A DNA stretch of 64,000 bases from JAAZCI01 sp046462535 (GTDB taxonomy: Bacteria; Pseudomonadota; Gammaproteobacteria; Cardiobacteriales; Wohlfahrtiimonadaceae): the NCBI GenBank assembly GCA_046462535.1, contig JBKGVF010000021.1:1-64000 (forward strand). The letters run 5' to 3'. This document shows, piece after piece, positions 33,117 to 41,765 of the stretch. The notes below the pieces were generated by a model. That model saw only the letters and a list, made by a program, of their open reading frames with translations. It was not told the DNA's origin and ran no database searches. The stretch's first letter is position 1, and each line of letters begins with the position of its first letter. The translations under genes were made by a program, and so were the position numbers.

Positions 33117-33160
33117 AGAGCACCCACTTGATATGAGAGGTATCGATGGGTGCTCTTTTT
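33117..33160 (+). terminator. Terminator of fnr
   Basis: AGAGCACCCA pairs with TGGGTGCTCT around a 20-base loop, followed by TTTTATT. Confidence 0.75.
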
Positions 33161-33176
33161 ATTGCTCATACTTATA

Positions 33177-34400
33177 TTAAGTGGCGATTACGGGTGGGAG
33201 ATAACCTAAATCTACCAAAAATGGGGTGATAATGATGATTGCCGCTAAAATAAGAGCAACGATTAGGAGCGGAGTACCCCCAAAAGTATGATCACCATTA
33301 GGATGCTCTTTACGGGATTTAAAGACTAAAATGACCGGGAGGATCACCCCAATAAAGGCAAATATAACGCCAGCATAGGCAAGGGCACTTAAGAAGATAT
33401 TGGGATAAGTTAATCCTACAACAATGGGGGGCGTAAAGGTGAGTAGACCAATGACACCACGATTGCTCTTCTGCTTAAAGCGAAGGAGTAGAGAGCGAAC
33501 CGCATTGGCTAACCCTAATGAGACCCCTATATAGGAGGTGGTAATCGCTAAGATTGAGAAGAGGCGAACCACTTCACTTATCTTACGGCTACCGGTGGTC
33601 ACCTTAAAGGATTCAATCAATCCTGGAAGGTTAGGGGAGCGCTCTAATACGCCTAGTAGTGCCCGCTGATTAAGGACCCCATGAGTTGTCAGTTGCCATA
33701 CAAGATAGACCACCAAAACAGAGAGGGTACCGATAAAGGTTGCACGACGAACCAGTTTAATATCTCCATTTAACATCTCATTGACTGTAGGGATACAGAT
33801 ATGGAATCCAAATGCCATAAAGAAGATTGAGGCCCCTGAGAGGAAGAGACGACTATCGGTTGGCTTAGCTAAGAGATTCTCAAAGGAGACATTTTTAAAA
33901 AGGAGATAGAGAACAGCAATAAAGACCAATATCTTAATCGCAAAGAGGAAGCGATTAGTGACATCAGCTAAATTAACCCCAACCGTGACAATTATCCCTA
34001 AGGAGGCAGCAAAGAGAAATGAGCTTAACTTCTGCGCAAATAGAGGATTATTACCTGTGATTGATGTTGGGAGTAGCGACTCTAATAATCCTCCGCTACC
34101 GGTCATATATGCGGTGAGCAGAGCATACATAAAGAGTAGCAGGATAAAATCTACAAAGAGACGCCCATTCTCTCCAAAATAGCGACTCGCTAAGGTGGCA
34201 ATTCCGGCATTGTTCGCCTCATACTGATGGAGCTCAATAAAGAGGAACGAGGTATAGGTGAGAAGAGCCCAGAGGGTAAAGAGCAGAAGGAAGGTCATAG
34301 TAAACCCCATTGCAGCAGAGGTGAGCGGCATTGCTAACATGCCGGCTCCAACAGCAGTACCAGCAATAATTAATGCTCCTCCTAAAACTTTATTATTCAT
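33177..34400 (-). CDS. tyrP: Tyrosine/aromatic amino acid permease (TyrP-like)
   Basis: Inner-membrane proton symporter of the hydroxy/aromatic amino acid permease family, 407 residues, 11 hydrophobic segments. It follows TyrP: VLGGALIIAGTAVGAGMLAMPL at the start, LLLFMYALLTAYMTGSGGLLESL, DVTNRFLFAIKILVF, SIFFMAFGFHICIPTVNEML, and SYIGVSLGLANAVRSLL. Tryptophan carriers (Mtr, TnaB) are close relatives, so substrate is not certain. The start at 34400 has AGGAT seven bases upstream. With tyrB it is one of two aromatic-amino-acid genes here, but no TyrR box is evident. Confidence 0.85.
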   Translation of the reverse strand: MNNKVLGGALIIAGTAVGAGMLAMPLTSAAMGFTMTFLLLFTLWALLTYTSFLFIELHQYEANNAGIATLASRYFGENGRLFVDFILLLFMYALLTAYMTGSGGLLESLLPTSITGNNPLFAQKLSSFLFAASLGIIVTVGVNLADVTNRFLFAIKILVFIAVLYLLFKNVSFENLLAKPTDSRLFLSGASIFFMAFGFHICIPTVNEMLNGDIKLVRRATFIGTLSVLVVYLVWQLTTHGVLNQRALLGVLERSPNLPGLIESFKVTTGSRKISEVVRLFSILAITTSYIGVSLGLANAVRSLLLRFKQKSNRGVIGLLTFTPPIVVGLTYPNIFLSALAYAGVIFAFIGVILPVILVFKSRKEHPNGDHTFGGTPLLIVALILAAIIIITPFLVDLGYLPPVIAT

Positions 34401-34654
34401 AGAGATGATCCTCATCGATTTATTATTGTGAATAGGTAGTAAATAGGTAGATAAGCGCTCTTTTCAACAGATAACTAATTGGAGGAGCGCCTACTCAATC
34501 TTATATTACACGCAACGCTAAAAAGTTGCTCAGATCGGCGTTGGACTTTTTAAAAAAGGGTGTTATTATTGCATCCACGATTTGAGAGAATCGAACCCAA
34601 GAGACCGGTTGCTGAATAAAGAGTAGGCAATAGCAGAAAAAGCAGTAATAAAGC

Positions 34655-34682
34655 TTGACGAACGGATTTAAAACCGTATAAT
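34655..34682 (+). promoter_or_regulatory. Promoter of tRNA-Lys
   Basis: TTGACG (34655-34660), 16-base spacer, perfect TATAAT (34677-34682), 16 bp before the tRNA. The rest of the gap from 34401 shows nothing else I can identify. Confidence 0.85.
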
Positions 34683-34698
34683 TGGTTTCTACTTCTTG

Positions 34699-34773
34699 GG
34701 GCCGTTAGCTCAGGGGTAGAGCAGCTGGCTTTTAACCAGTTGGTCGAAGGTTCAAATCCTTCACGGCCCACCA
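34699..34773 (+). tRNA. tRNA-Lys (UUU)
   Basis: 75 nt with encoded CCA. The acceptor stem GGGCCGT pairs with ACGGCCC, the D-arm is AGCTCAGGGGTAGAGC, and the anticodon loop CTTTTAA gives anticodon TTT. The T-arm is GAAGGTTCAAATCCTTC. Confidence 0.97.
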
Positions 34774-34785
34774 TATAAATCAATC

Positions 34786-34814
34786 AAGCCCTTGTTTAAA
34801 ACAAGGGCTTTTTT
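34786..34814 (+). terminator. Terminator of tRNA-Lys
   Basis: AAGCCCTTGT / ACAAGGGCTT hairpin followed by TTTT, 12 bp after the tRNA. Confidence 0.88.
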
Positions 34815-34854
34815 GTATGTGGGTAATTTATAATAGAGGGTCGCTTCTCTATTT

Positions 34855-36708
34855 ATGAGTGCCCATGATCCTATTGATATTGTTGAGATTATGTTACCCG
34901 GACGTCACTTCTATACGCTCACGTTGGGTGTGGAGTCCCCCCTCTCTACCATTGCCACCCCTTTTTTTCAGCGTTATCCCAAGGGGGTACTGCTCTCTGA
35001 TTCACTCACTAAGAGATCGAAGGGAGCATTCACTTTAGCCCCCCTCTTCTATGCGCGTCAGCTTTTAGGGGTGACGATTGATGCGCTACTGCTCGATTTG
35101 CGTCAGAGTTTTCCGCTCGATTTTGTCCTCTCTGCGATCAATACACTGCGGGCAGGTGGAGTATTAATTTTGGTTCGCCCCTCTAAGATAGGGGTAGATA
35201 GGGATGGTGGCCGCTTTTCGCTCGAGCCTTTTATCACTCCCCACTTTAATCATCTGCTTCAAGAGAGTTTAGTTCGCTTTAGCACCAAGGTCTCAACCCT
35301 ATCAGATTTATGGAACGATCTCGATCAGAAAGGGAGGGTAATCTCTCCTACTATTGGTGAGCGGCCATCACAGGAGCAGCAATCTATTATTGATCACTTT
35401 TTAAGGGCGAAGAGGGGTATCTATACACTCTTTGCACCTAGGGGGCGTGGAAAGTCATGGATAGGAAGGGTAATCATAGCGCAGGCAGAAGAGGAGGTAA
35501 TCCTTACGGCAGCGAATCAGCAAGCCATTATCCAATATCGAAAAGCACCGCTAGAGCTCAATTTTCGCGCGGTCGATGATCTTTTGCTCAATGAGAGTTG
35601 TGAAACCCTTAAGGGTAAGTCTTTAATCATTGAAGAGGCTGCGAAGGTACCATTAGCTCATCTAGAGCGGTTAGCGAAGCGCTTTGGGAAGGTGCTTCTT
35701 ATCTCATCTTTAGATGGTTATGAGGGGACTGGGCAGGGGTTACGGCAAAAGTTAGGATCCCTCTTAACAATTACTAAGGCGTATCAACTCAATAGGGGGA
35801 TGCGCTTTAATGAGGGTGATGCTGTAGCGCAATGGGGGCGCTATTTAACCCTACAGTGGGGGGAGAACCAGAATAAGGAGATGAGGGGGATGGAGCAACT
35901 ATCGATTGGGCACTATGAGGGTGCTACCCTCCCTGATCTGCAACAAGATTATCAGAAGCTTAAAGCGCTCTACAATCTTCTATTAACAACCCACTATCAG
36001 ACAAATGTACAAGATATTCGTCGTCTGCTCGATAATCAGGAGCAGAGTATCACTATCGCTACAGAAGGGGAGCGGGTGGTAGGATTGCTTTGGGCTTTAA
36101 GGGAGGGGGGACAATCTAAGGAGTTGGCCTGGGCTCTTTTTCGTGGATTGCGACGACCTAAAGGAAATTTAGTGCCGCAAACATTGAGTGCTCATGGATA
36201 CTTTCTGGAGGCGATGTTACTGAAAAGCATTCGTATCAGTCGCATCTCGGTTGATGAGTATCTTCGCCGAAGAGGGATTGCAGGCAGATTAATTAAGAAG
36301 TTGGAGCAGGCGGCGTTGAGGATGGGGGTAGATTATCTATCGGTTAGTTTTGGACTTACGAAAGAGCTATTAACATTTTGGCGTTACTATGGCTTTGTAT
36401 GGGTCCATATTGGTACCCATCGCGATAAGAGTACAGGGCTACATGCAGCAGTGATGATAAAGCCGTTAACTGAGGCGGGAGAGCAGTTAGTCAAGAGGAT
36501 GGAAAAAAAGTGGCATGCTGATGTATATCATCTAAAAGAGGCGCCATTTCTTCGACCTGAGAGTCGAGCTTTATTACCTGAGGGGGTGTTGGGATCCTTT
36601 GATTATTGGGATCAGCGAATGTTGGCGGCGGCCCGTACATATCGGAAACCTAAGAGTGCACTCTACTGTGCCCTCCGACGTGAAGAGTTAGTGGTGGATA
36701 AAGATTAG
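34855..36708 (+). CDS. tmcA: tRNA(Met) cytidine acetyltransferase TmcA
   Basis: ATP- and acetyl-CoA-dependent enzyme forming N4-acetylcytidine at the wobble base of elongator tRNA-Met. 617 residues. An N-terminal DUF1726 region is followed by the RNA-helicase-like ATPase with Walker A FAPRGRGKSW near residue 195, Walker B-like SLIIEEAAKVP, and SSLDGYEGTGQGLRQKL. The GNAT acetyltransferase part has ISRISVDEYLRRRGIAGRLIKKLE and LLTFWRYYGFVWVHIGTHRDKSTG. It sits between two tRNA genes. The start is the only ATG fitting after the tRNA-Lys terminator; no clear ribosome site precedes it. Confidence 0.95.
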   Translation: MSAHDPIDIVEIMLPGRHFYTLTLGVESPLSTIATPFFQRYPKGVLLSDSLTKRSKGAFTLAPLFYARQLLGVTIDALLLDLRQSFPLDFVLSAINTLRAGGVLILVRPSKIGVDRDGGRFSLEPFITPHFNHLLQESLVRFSTKVSTLSDLWNDLDQKGRVISPTIGERPSQEQQSIIDHFLRAKRGIYTLFAPRGRGKSWIGRVIIAQAEEEVILTAANQQAIIQYRKAPLELNFRAVDDLLLNESCETLKGKSLIIEEAAKVPLAHLERLAKRFGKVLLISSLDGYEGTGQGLRQKLGSLLTITKAYQLNRGMRFNEGDAVAQWGRYLTLQWGENQNKEMRGMEQLSIGHYEGATLPDLQQDYQKLKALYNLLLTTHYQTNVQDIRRLLDNQEQSITIATEGERVVGLLWALREGGQSKELAWALFRGLRRPKGNLVPQTLSAHGYFLEAMLLKSIRISRISVDEYLRRRGIAGRLIKKLEQAALRMGVDYLSVSFGLTKELLTFWRYYGFVWVHIGTHRDKSTGLHAAVMIKPLTEAGEQLVKRMEKKWHADVYHLKEAPFLRPESRALLPEGVLGSFDYWDQRMLAAARTYRKPKSALYCALRREELVVDKD

Positions 36709-36715
36709 TCATTTG

Positions 36716-36744
36716 TTGACAGGGTGTTTTCGCTTCTATATACT
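36716..36744 (+). promoter_or_regulatory. Promoter of tRNA-Thr
   Basis: Consensus TTGACA (36716-36721), 17-base spacer, TATACT (36739-36744), just after the tmcA stop and 24 bp before the tRNA. Confidence 0.9.
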
Positions 36745-36768
36745 CCTATTTCTCAGTTAGAGGTCAAG

Positions 36769-36844
36769 GCCGGCATAGCTCAGTTGGTAGAGCGACTGAC
36801 TTGTAATCAGTAGGCCCCGCGTTCGATTCGTGGTGCCGGCACCA
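36769..36844 (+). tRNA. tRNA-Thr (UGU)
   Basis: 76 nt with encoded CCA. The acceptor GCCGGCA pairs with TGCCGGC. The D-arm is AGCTCAGTTGGTAGAGC, and the anticodon stem CTGA/TCAG encloses CTTGTAA, anticodon TGT. The T-loop is GTTCGATTC. Confidence 0.97.
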
Positions 36845-36859
36845 TTTGACTCTTAGATG

Positions 36860-36890
36860 AAACCAGGAGCGTTATGCGACTGGTTTTTTT
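36860..36890 (+). terminator. Terminator of tRNA-Thr
   Basis: AAACCAG / CTGGTTT stem with a 13-base loop, then a T-run. Confidence 0.75.
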
Positions 36891-37000
36891 GTGCCTGATC
36901 GTTAATTCAATACCATATTTAATAATCACCTGATTGATGATTAGTGGGTGACTGCTTCTGCAGAGGGGAACCCCACCAACAATGGTGATGGGGTCTATCA

Positions 37001-37252
37001 CTATCTTATTCTATGAGGGTTGATTTTTAAGACCAACTCTTCAACAGCCTTTGATGGGTAAGGGGCCCGATGCATTAAGAGTGCATAGAGTTCAGGATCC
37101 TGCATCTCTAATAGCGAGAGATAGAGGTCTCGCTCCTCATCGGAAGCAGTTGGAAAGTGATGCTCAAGATAGTAATCACATAATTGATCAAGTTCACGCA
37201 TTCCACGTCGAGAGCGCCACTTTATCTTTCTCATATCATATTTTTCATTCAT
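37001..37252 (-). CDS. sdhE: FAD assembly factor SdhE
   Basis: Small helical protein (83 residues) that promotes covalent FAD attachment to the succinate dehydrogenase flavoprotein. The defining RGxxE motif is present in KIKWRSRRGMRELDQLC, followed by DEERDLYLSLLEMQDPELYALLM. I choose ATG 37252 (MNEKYDMRK), which has AAGGA seven bases upstream; the longer frame would begin with TTG. No sdh genes are in the window. A GC-rich hairpin without a T-run follows at about 36970-36996. Confidence 0.92.
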   Translation of the reverse strand: MNEKYDMRKIKWRSRRGMRELDQLCDYYLEHHFPTASDEERDLYLSLLEMQDPELYALLMHRAPYPSKAVEELVLKINPHRIR

Positions 37253-37436
37253 CTCTAAATCCTTCGTGTGACTCAATTGGTTGGTAGGGAGGGCTTACTA
37301 AAATTGTTCGCTTTTTAGTCAATCATCTGCTTAAATGTAGAGCAGAAAAGGATAATTTTACCATAAAGAGCGGAGGGATTCGGTAGATGATCTCTACTCC
37401 TCTTTAAGAGAGAGGGGGATCGACCTCCAGAGGTGT

Positions 37437-37453
37437 TGATTAAAATTTAATCA
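37437..37453. promoter_or_regulatory. Perfect 17-bp palindrome upstream of prmA
   Basis: TGATTAAA-A-TTTAATCA, about 80 bp upstream of the prmA promoter, in the sdhE-prmA gap. It is a possible regulator-binding site, of unknown identity; it lacks FNR spacing. Nothing else is evident in 37253-37529. Confidence 0.35.
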
Positions 37454-37529
37454 GGTTTGTAATTGAATATTTAGATAAATAAATCAGGGGTAATATGAGC
37501 AAAATTGCCCATGGAACCCCAGGTATAAC

Positions 37530-37559
37530 TTGACTTAGATCCACTCTATTGGCTAGTAT
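37530..37559 (+). promoter_or_regulatory. Promoter of prmA-dusB-fis
   Basis: TTGACT (37530-37535), 18-base spacer, TAGTAT (37554-37559). The initiation point near 37566 supports the prmA start at 37597 rather than the upstream TTG codon at 37549. Confidence 0.55.
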
Positions 37560-37596
37560 TTATACCCTTAAAATTCAGAAGGTGACAGATAATTTT

Positions 37597-38481
37597 ATGA
37601 ATAAATGGTTTGAATTAACATTGGAAGCTGGTGCTATGTTAACGCCTGAAGAGATTGATGAGGCGCTTGTTAATGCAGGTGCAGTGGCGGTAACCATGCA
37701 AGATGGAGAGGATAATCCTATTTTCGAACCGTTACCAGGTGAGACCCCTTTATGGAGTACGACCTTAGTGACAGGATTATTTGAATTACCTTGTGATGTA
37801 GAAGCCATTAAAGAGTCCCTCTCTGAGAGTTTAAATGAACCATTTTTACCGATTGTTGTCACCAAAGATATTGAAGATAAGGATTGGGTTGGTGCTTGGC
37901 AGGATAATTACAAACCTATAAAATTTGGAGATAATCTTTGGATTTGCCCTACCCATCTTGAGCCGCCAGAGCCTGAGGTTACTACGGTGATGCTCGATCC
38001 AGGATTAGCGTTTGGAACGGGAACCCATCCAACAACAGCTCTCTGTTTGGAGTGGCTCTCCGATCATAAGGAGCGCTATTTTGATAAAGCTGTGATCGAT
38101 TATGGGTGTGGATCAGGAATATTAGGGGTTGCGGCAAAAAAACTTGGCGCTGGCGTCTGCTTTAGTACGGATATTGATCCACAGGCGATTCGCGCAGCTG
38201 AGCAGAATGCTAATCGTAATGGTGTTGAGGTGAATCCCACGTTACCAGAGGATTTTAATCCAGAGCCAGCTGCGGTTCTATTAGCGAATATTCTTGCTAA
38301 TCCACTGATTGATCTAGCCCCTCTCCTGACTAAGTATGTTGTATCGGGAGGGGATATTGTTCTATCCGGTTTGTTAGAACATGACGCAGAGAATGTTCAA
38401 GCAGCGTATGAGAAGTATTTCACCTTTGAGGCGCCTCAAGAGCGTGAAGGGTGGGTACGACTACATGGAGTAAAGAGATAA
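37597..38481 (+). CDS. prmA: Ribosomal protein L11 methyltransferase
   Basis: Trimethylates ribosomal protein L11. 294 residues. The N-terminal L11-recognition domain begins NKWFELTLEAGAMLTPEEIDEAL. The SAM-dependent domain has MLDPGLAFGTGTHPTTALCLEWL, motif I VIDYGCGSGILGVAAKKLGA, TDIDPQAIRAAEQNANRNG and LLANILANPLIDLAPLL. The start at 37597 matches the family's N-terminus. dusB follows after three bases, and fis lies beyond it, so the three probably form one operon. Confidence 0.95.
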   Translation: MNKWFELTLEAGAMLTPEEIDEALVNAGAVAVTMQDGEDNPIFEPLPGETPLWSTTLVTGLFELPCDVEAIKESLSESLNEPFLPIVVTKDIEDKDWVGAWQDNYKPIKFGDNLWICPTHLEPPEPEVTTVMLDPGLAFGTGTHPTTALCLEWLSDHKERYFDKAVIDYGCGSGILGVAAKKLGAGVCFSTDIDPQAIRAAEQNANRNGVEVNPTLPEDFNPEPAAVLLANILANPLIDLAPLLTKYVVSGGDIVLSGLLEHDAENVQAAYEKYFTFEAPQEREGWVRLHGVKR

Positions 38482-38484
38482 GCA

Positions 38485-39438
38485 ATGAAGATTGGCTCTT
38501 TTCAATTAAAGAGCCCCTATATCTTGGCGCCAATGGCGGGTATTACAGATCAACCTTTTCGTCACTTATGTCGTACGATGGGGGCGGGTTTAGCGGTATC
38601 AGAGATGATACATGCAGATCCTGAGTTATGGGATACTGAGAAGTCGCAACGACGTCAAGTAACGAGTGGGGAAGAGGGGCCAATTAGCATTCAGCTCTTA
38701 GGGACAGAGCCTAAGATGTTGGCGGATGCTGCCCGTTATCATGCCGATCAAGGGGCAGATATAATCGACATTAATATGGGATGCCCAGCAAAAAAAGTAT
38801 GTAAAAAAGCGGCAGGATCAGCATTGATGCAGGATGAGCAGCTTGTGGCAGCAATTTTAGAGGCGGTTGTCTCGGCTGTAGAGATACCGGTCACGTTAAA
38901 AATTCGTACCGGTTGGAGTGAAGCAGAGAAGAATGCAGTCTCCATTGCTAAGATAGCAGAATCGAGTGGTATTGCCGCCCTTGCTGTGCATGGACGCACT
39001 CGGGAAGCACGATTTACGGGTGAGGCGGAGTATGAGACGATTGCTCAGGTAAAGGCTGCCGTTACTATCCCTGTAGTGGCCAATGGTGATATCACCTCCT
39101 ATCAGAAAGCAGTTGCAGTGCGTCGCTATACGGATGCCGACGCAGTGATGATTGGTCGAGGGGCATTAGGAAACCCTTGGATCTTTAAAGAGTTAGTCAG
39201 TGGTGAGCCATATCAGCCATCGCGAGAAGAGATTTTTGATGTTATTCGGACCCATCTTCGGGGGCTCTATGCTCTTTATGGTTCGAATGCTGTACGAGTA
39301 TCACGGAAACATCTTATCTGGTATTTAGACGAGTATTTCCCTGATCGAGAGAGCCGCGTTGCTCTATTAGCTGCCAAGAGTGAAGAGGAGCAGTTAGATT
39401 GGATTAACACAATATTGCGTCGTCATCAGGCGGCGTAA
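38485..39438 (+). CDS. dusB: tRNA-dihydrouridine synthase B
   Basis: FMN-dependent reduction of uridine in the tRNA D-loop. 317 residues, TIM barrel plus C-terminal helical domain. Dus signatures: YILAPMAGITDQPFRHLCR, IDINMGCPAKKVCKKAAGSALM with the catalytic Cys, VTLKIRTGWS, ALAVHGRTREARFTGEAEYETI, VVANGDI and AVMIGRGALGNPWIF. Upstream of fis, as in most gammaproteobacteria. Confidence 0.96.
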   Translation: MKIGSFQLKSPYILAPMAGITDQPFRHLCRTMGAGLAVSEMIHADPELWDTEKSQRRQVTSGEEGPISIQLLGTEPKMLADAARYHADQGADIIDINMGCPAKKVCKKAAGSALMQDEQLVAAILEAVVSAVEIPVTLKIRTGWSEAEKNAVSIAKIAESSGIAALAVHGRTREARFTGEAEYETIAQVKAAVTIPVVANGDITSYQKAVAVRRYTDADAVMIGRGALGNPWIFKELVSGEPYQPSREEIFDVIRTHLRGLYALYGSNAVRVSRKHLIWYLDEYFPDRESRVALLAAKSEEEQLDWINTILRRHQAA

Positions 39439-39481
39439 CTTAAGTATTAACTTATTTATGATATGAAGGAGTAGTAGATAT

Positions 39482-39754
39482 ATGATTTCCCGCGAAAGAA
39501 TAAGAGAGCATCAGCCTTTACGTGAATCAGTTAAAGAGGCTCTAGATGATATTTCTCAGAAGCTTGATGGAAAATACCCCCCTAACCTCTACCGTTTGGT
39601 TATTAACGAGGTAGAGCGTCCACTCTTTGAGAAAGTGCTCGACTATACAGGGGGAAATCAATCGAAAGCGTCGGAGATTTTAGGCATTACCCGTTCAACC
39701 TTAAAGAAGCGACTCGACTATTTTGATATTGATCCAAGAGATCATAGAGCATAG
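39482..39754 (+). CDS. fis: Nucleoid-associated regulator Fis
   Basis: Homodimeric DNA-bending protein of 90 residues acting on rRNA promoters and nucleoid structure. The central helices contain QPLRESVKEALDDISQKLDG and RLVINEVERPLFEKVLDYTGGNQSKASEILGIT, with the C-terminal HTH TRSTLKKRLDYF. It is slightly shorter at the N-terminus than the 98-residue E. coli protein. AAGGAG lies upstream of the ATG. Growth-phase control is expected from the family, not visible here. Confidence 0.95.
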   Translation: MISRERIREHQPLRESVKEALDDISQKLDGKYPPNLYRLVINEVERPLFEKVLDYTGGNQSKASEILGITRSTLKKRLDYFDIDPRDHRA

Positions 39755-39802
39755 TGGTCTGTTGAGATTCTGCCGAGATTGATAAAGTAGAGGGGGGAAG
39801 AG

Positions 39803-40369
39803 GTGATAAAAGCAAGTGATCTTCGACGTGGGGATGCTGTTAGTCTCAATGGCAATTATTATGTTGTGCGTGATATAGAGCGATCAGCACCTACAGCGCG
39901 GGGAGGTAATACTACCTTTCGCTTGCAACTCTTCTCAATTCCCTCTCAGCAGAAGCTCGATCTCTCTTTACGGGCTGATGATGAGTTAGAGACGATTGAG
40001 TTGAATCGTCGTCCAGCAACCTTCTCCTATATGGATGGTGAGACTTACGTCTTTATGGATAGTGAGGATTTTACCCAATACTATCTCTCTCCGGATCTTC
40101 TCGCTAACCAAGTAGGGTATATTGTTGAGGGAGTGGAGGGGTATTTTGTTTCAGTTGTCGATGGTCTCCCCGTTGGACTGCAGCCGCCTCAAATGATTGC
40201 ATTAACCGTTATGGAGACTGCGCCTGAGTTAAAGGGTGCATCAGCAACCAGTCGAACAAAGCCAGCCATCTTATCAACGGGCATTACGATTCAGGTGCCT
40301 GAATATATTGAGAATGGAACCCCTATTTTGGTAAATACCGAAACTGGTGAATATGGTGGGCGAGCCTAG
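39803..40369 (+). CDS. yeiP: Elongation factor P-like protein EfpL (YeiP)
   Basis: 188-residue relative of EF-P that relieves ribosome stalling. KOW and two OB domains are recognisable. The tip loop reads SAPTARGGNTTF, with the unmodified Arg typical of EfpL in place of the modified Lys of EF-P. VETAPELKGASATSRTKPAILSTGITIQVPEYIE closes the protein in the family manner. The start is GTG at 39803 behind a purine-rich ribosome site. The gene has its own terminator. Confidence 0.92.
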   Translation: MIKASDLRRGDAVSLNGNYYVVRDIERSAPTARGGNTTFRLQLFSIPSQQKLDLSLRADDELETIELNRRPATFSYMDGETYVFMDSEDFTQYYLSPDLLANQVGYIVEGVEGYFVSVVDGLPVGLQPPQMIALTVMETAPELKGASATSRTKPAILSTGITIQVPEYIENGTPILVNTETGEYGGRA

Positions 40370-40392
40370 AGAGAGGGAAATTATTAAGAGAT

Positions 40393-40422
40393 GAGAGCAC
40401 CTTTTTTAGGTGCTCTTTTTTT
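40393..40422 (+). terminator. Terminator of yeiP
   Basis: AGAGCACC / GGTGCTCT hairpin with a 7-base loop and seven following T residues. Confidence 0.88.
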
Positions 40423-40505
40423 GTAAAAAGAGATTGCAATCGAAGAGGCATATTCTATGATGGCTCTATTAGTTAATTATTAAATCAACCGAAAGAGGAG
40501 TTGGT

Positions 40506-40925
40506 ATGTATAAGAAGAGCGTTGCATTACTGTTGTTTGCCGGTGTATTGGGTTTAGCAGAGGCCCAATTTACAGAAGAGCCAAAATTGACCCGGGATAT
40601 GGCTAAGTTAATCTCTCCGTGGCAGACCTACTCAGTAGAGGTGGTTAAAACGATGCCCAACGAGACCTATGTTACCTTAGAGGGGCGTATTCTTGAGCGC
40701 ATTGAAGGGCGTGATGAGTATTACCGCTTTGCCGATGGGTCGGATGAGATCGTGGTGGAGATTGATGATAAATTGTGGCGTGGGCAGAAGGTTTCACGTG
40801 AAACCGACATAAAATTACTTGCCGAGGTAGAGAAGAGAGAGAAGCGCTCCCGTAAGAGAGAGCGTGATGATTCTACACGGGTGAAGTTAGATGTTAAATA
40901 TCTTGAGATTCTCCCTAAAGAGTAG
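40506..40925 (+). CDS. Periplasmic BOF (YgiW-type OB-fold) protein
   Basis: 139 residues. A signal peptide (residues 1-20, ending GLAEA) is followed by the bacterial OB-fold family pattern: TYVTLEGRILERI, YYRFADGSDEIVVEIDDKLWRGQKVS and a final strand VKLDVKYLEI. It differs from E. coli YgiW in a charged insertion KREKRSRKRERDDS between the last two strands. Family members are linked to envelope stress and metal or peroxide tolerance. It heads a run of envelope genes (ppiA-like, nlpE-like), though spacing suggests separate transcripts. Confidence 0.8.
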   Translation: MYKKSVALLLFAGVLGLAEAQFTEEPKLTRDMAKLISPWQTYSVEVVKTMPNETYVTLEGRILERIEGRDEYYRFADGSDEIVVEIDDKLWRGQKVSRETDIKLLAEVEKREKRSRKRERDDSTRVKLDVKYLEILPKE

Positions 40926-41018
40926 CGTTCTATTAACCCACTTACGATGGGGATCTGATCTCCATCGATTATCGGGATCTCTCCAGTAGATAATTGCGGA
41001 ATGTTAGGAGTATTAAAT

Positions 41019-41705
41019 ATGAATAATCTTTTACATAGAGGGTACTTAGTTGTAATGGCTCTCTTCCTTTCACTGCTTCTCTTGAATACTGCAGGTGCAG
41101 CTGAATCGACTACTACCGATGAGCCGATTGCTATTGATGAGCAGCATCTTGTCGAGCAGCGGAAGGTTACATCTGAAGCGGAGGAGAAGGGGGCACCATT
41201 ACGCCTCTATGCAGAGATGGAGACGAACTATGGGGCGATTACTATAGAGCTTTATGCTGATCGTGCCCCTAATACAGTTGGTAATTTTTTAGAGTACCTC
41301 AATGAGTCCTTCTACGATGGGCTTATCTTCCATCGTGTTATCGATGGGTTTATGATTCAAGGGGGTGGATTTGATCCCTCTATGGAGCAGAAAGCTACAC
41401 GGATTCCCGTTAGTATTGAATCAAAAAATGGATTGAAGAATGAGCGGGGTACGGTAGCAATGGCGCGCAGTAGCGATCCTAACTCAGCAACGAGTCAATT
41501 CTTCATCAATACAGTTGATAATGCCTTTTTAGATTATCCAGGTCATGATGGATATGGGTATACAGTCTTTGGGCGGGTTATCTCTGGGATGGAGGTGGTC
41601 GATAATATTAGTAAAGTAGAGACGACAACAGCAAAAGGGCATCGTGATGTACCGGTAGAGCCTGTTCTGATTGAGCGACTCTATCTGATAGATGCTCCCA
41701 ATTGA
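41019..41705 (+). CDS. Exported cyclophilin-type peptidyl-prolyl isomerase (PpiA-like)
   Basis: 228 residues. A signal peptide (YLVVMALFLSLLLLNTAGAA) and an about 30-residue linker precede the cyclophilin domain: METNYGAITIELYADRAPNTVGNFLEYL, FHRVIDGFMIQGGGF, GTVAMARSSDPNSATSQFFIN and YTVFGRVISGMEVVDNI. The proline-site residues HR, FM, SQFFIN are intact. It should fold periplasmic proteins. The start at 41019 has AGGAG seven bases upstream. A cytoplasmic paralogue (ppiB) lies two genes on, with the NlpE-like lipoprotein between. Confidence 0.9.
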   Translation: MNNLLHRGYLVVMALFLSLLLLNTAGAAESTTTDEPIAIDEQHLVEQRKVTSEAEEKGAPLRLYAEMETNYGAITIELYADRAPNTVGNFLEYLNESFYDGLIFHRVIDGFMIQGGGFDPSMEQKATRIPVSIESKNGLKNERGTVAMARSSDPNSATSQFFINTVDNAFLDYPGHDGYGYTVFGRVISGMEVVDNISKVETTTAKGHRDVPVEPVLIERLYLIDAPN

Positions 41706-41765
41706 GTTAGTTGAGAGATTGAACTGTTCGATGATGTAGCGCCTAGTAGGAAGAAAGGAGTAAAG

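Noticed and set aside
34575..34605. GAGAATCGAACCC, resembling the complement of a tRNA T-arm
   Set aside because: The flanking bases do not form a T-stem or any cloverleaf, so it is neither a tRNA nor a clear tRNA remnant.
34550..34783. A 77-codon minus-strand frame with the sequence GREGFEPSTNWLKASCSTPEL
   Set aside because: This is the well-known false protein produced by translating the complement of a tRNA-Lys gene; the real feature is the tRNA at 34699-34773.
36807..37001. A minus-strand frame ending MVPAPRIERGAY
   Set aside because: Most of it lies opposite the tRNA-Thr gene and its terminator; the end is a translated tRNA complement, not a gene.
37495..37533. A 12-codon frame MSKIAHGTPGIT with AGGGG upstream, before prmA
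   Set aside because: It ends inside the -35 element of the prmA promoter, so it would be upstream of the prmA transcript; too short to support as a gene.
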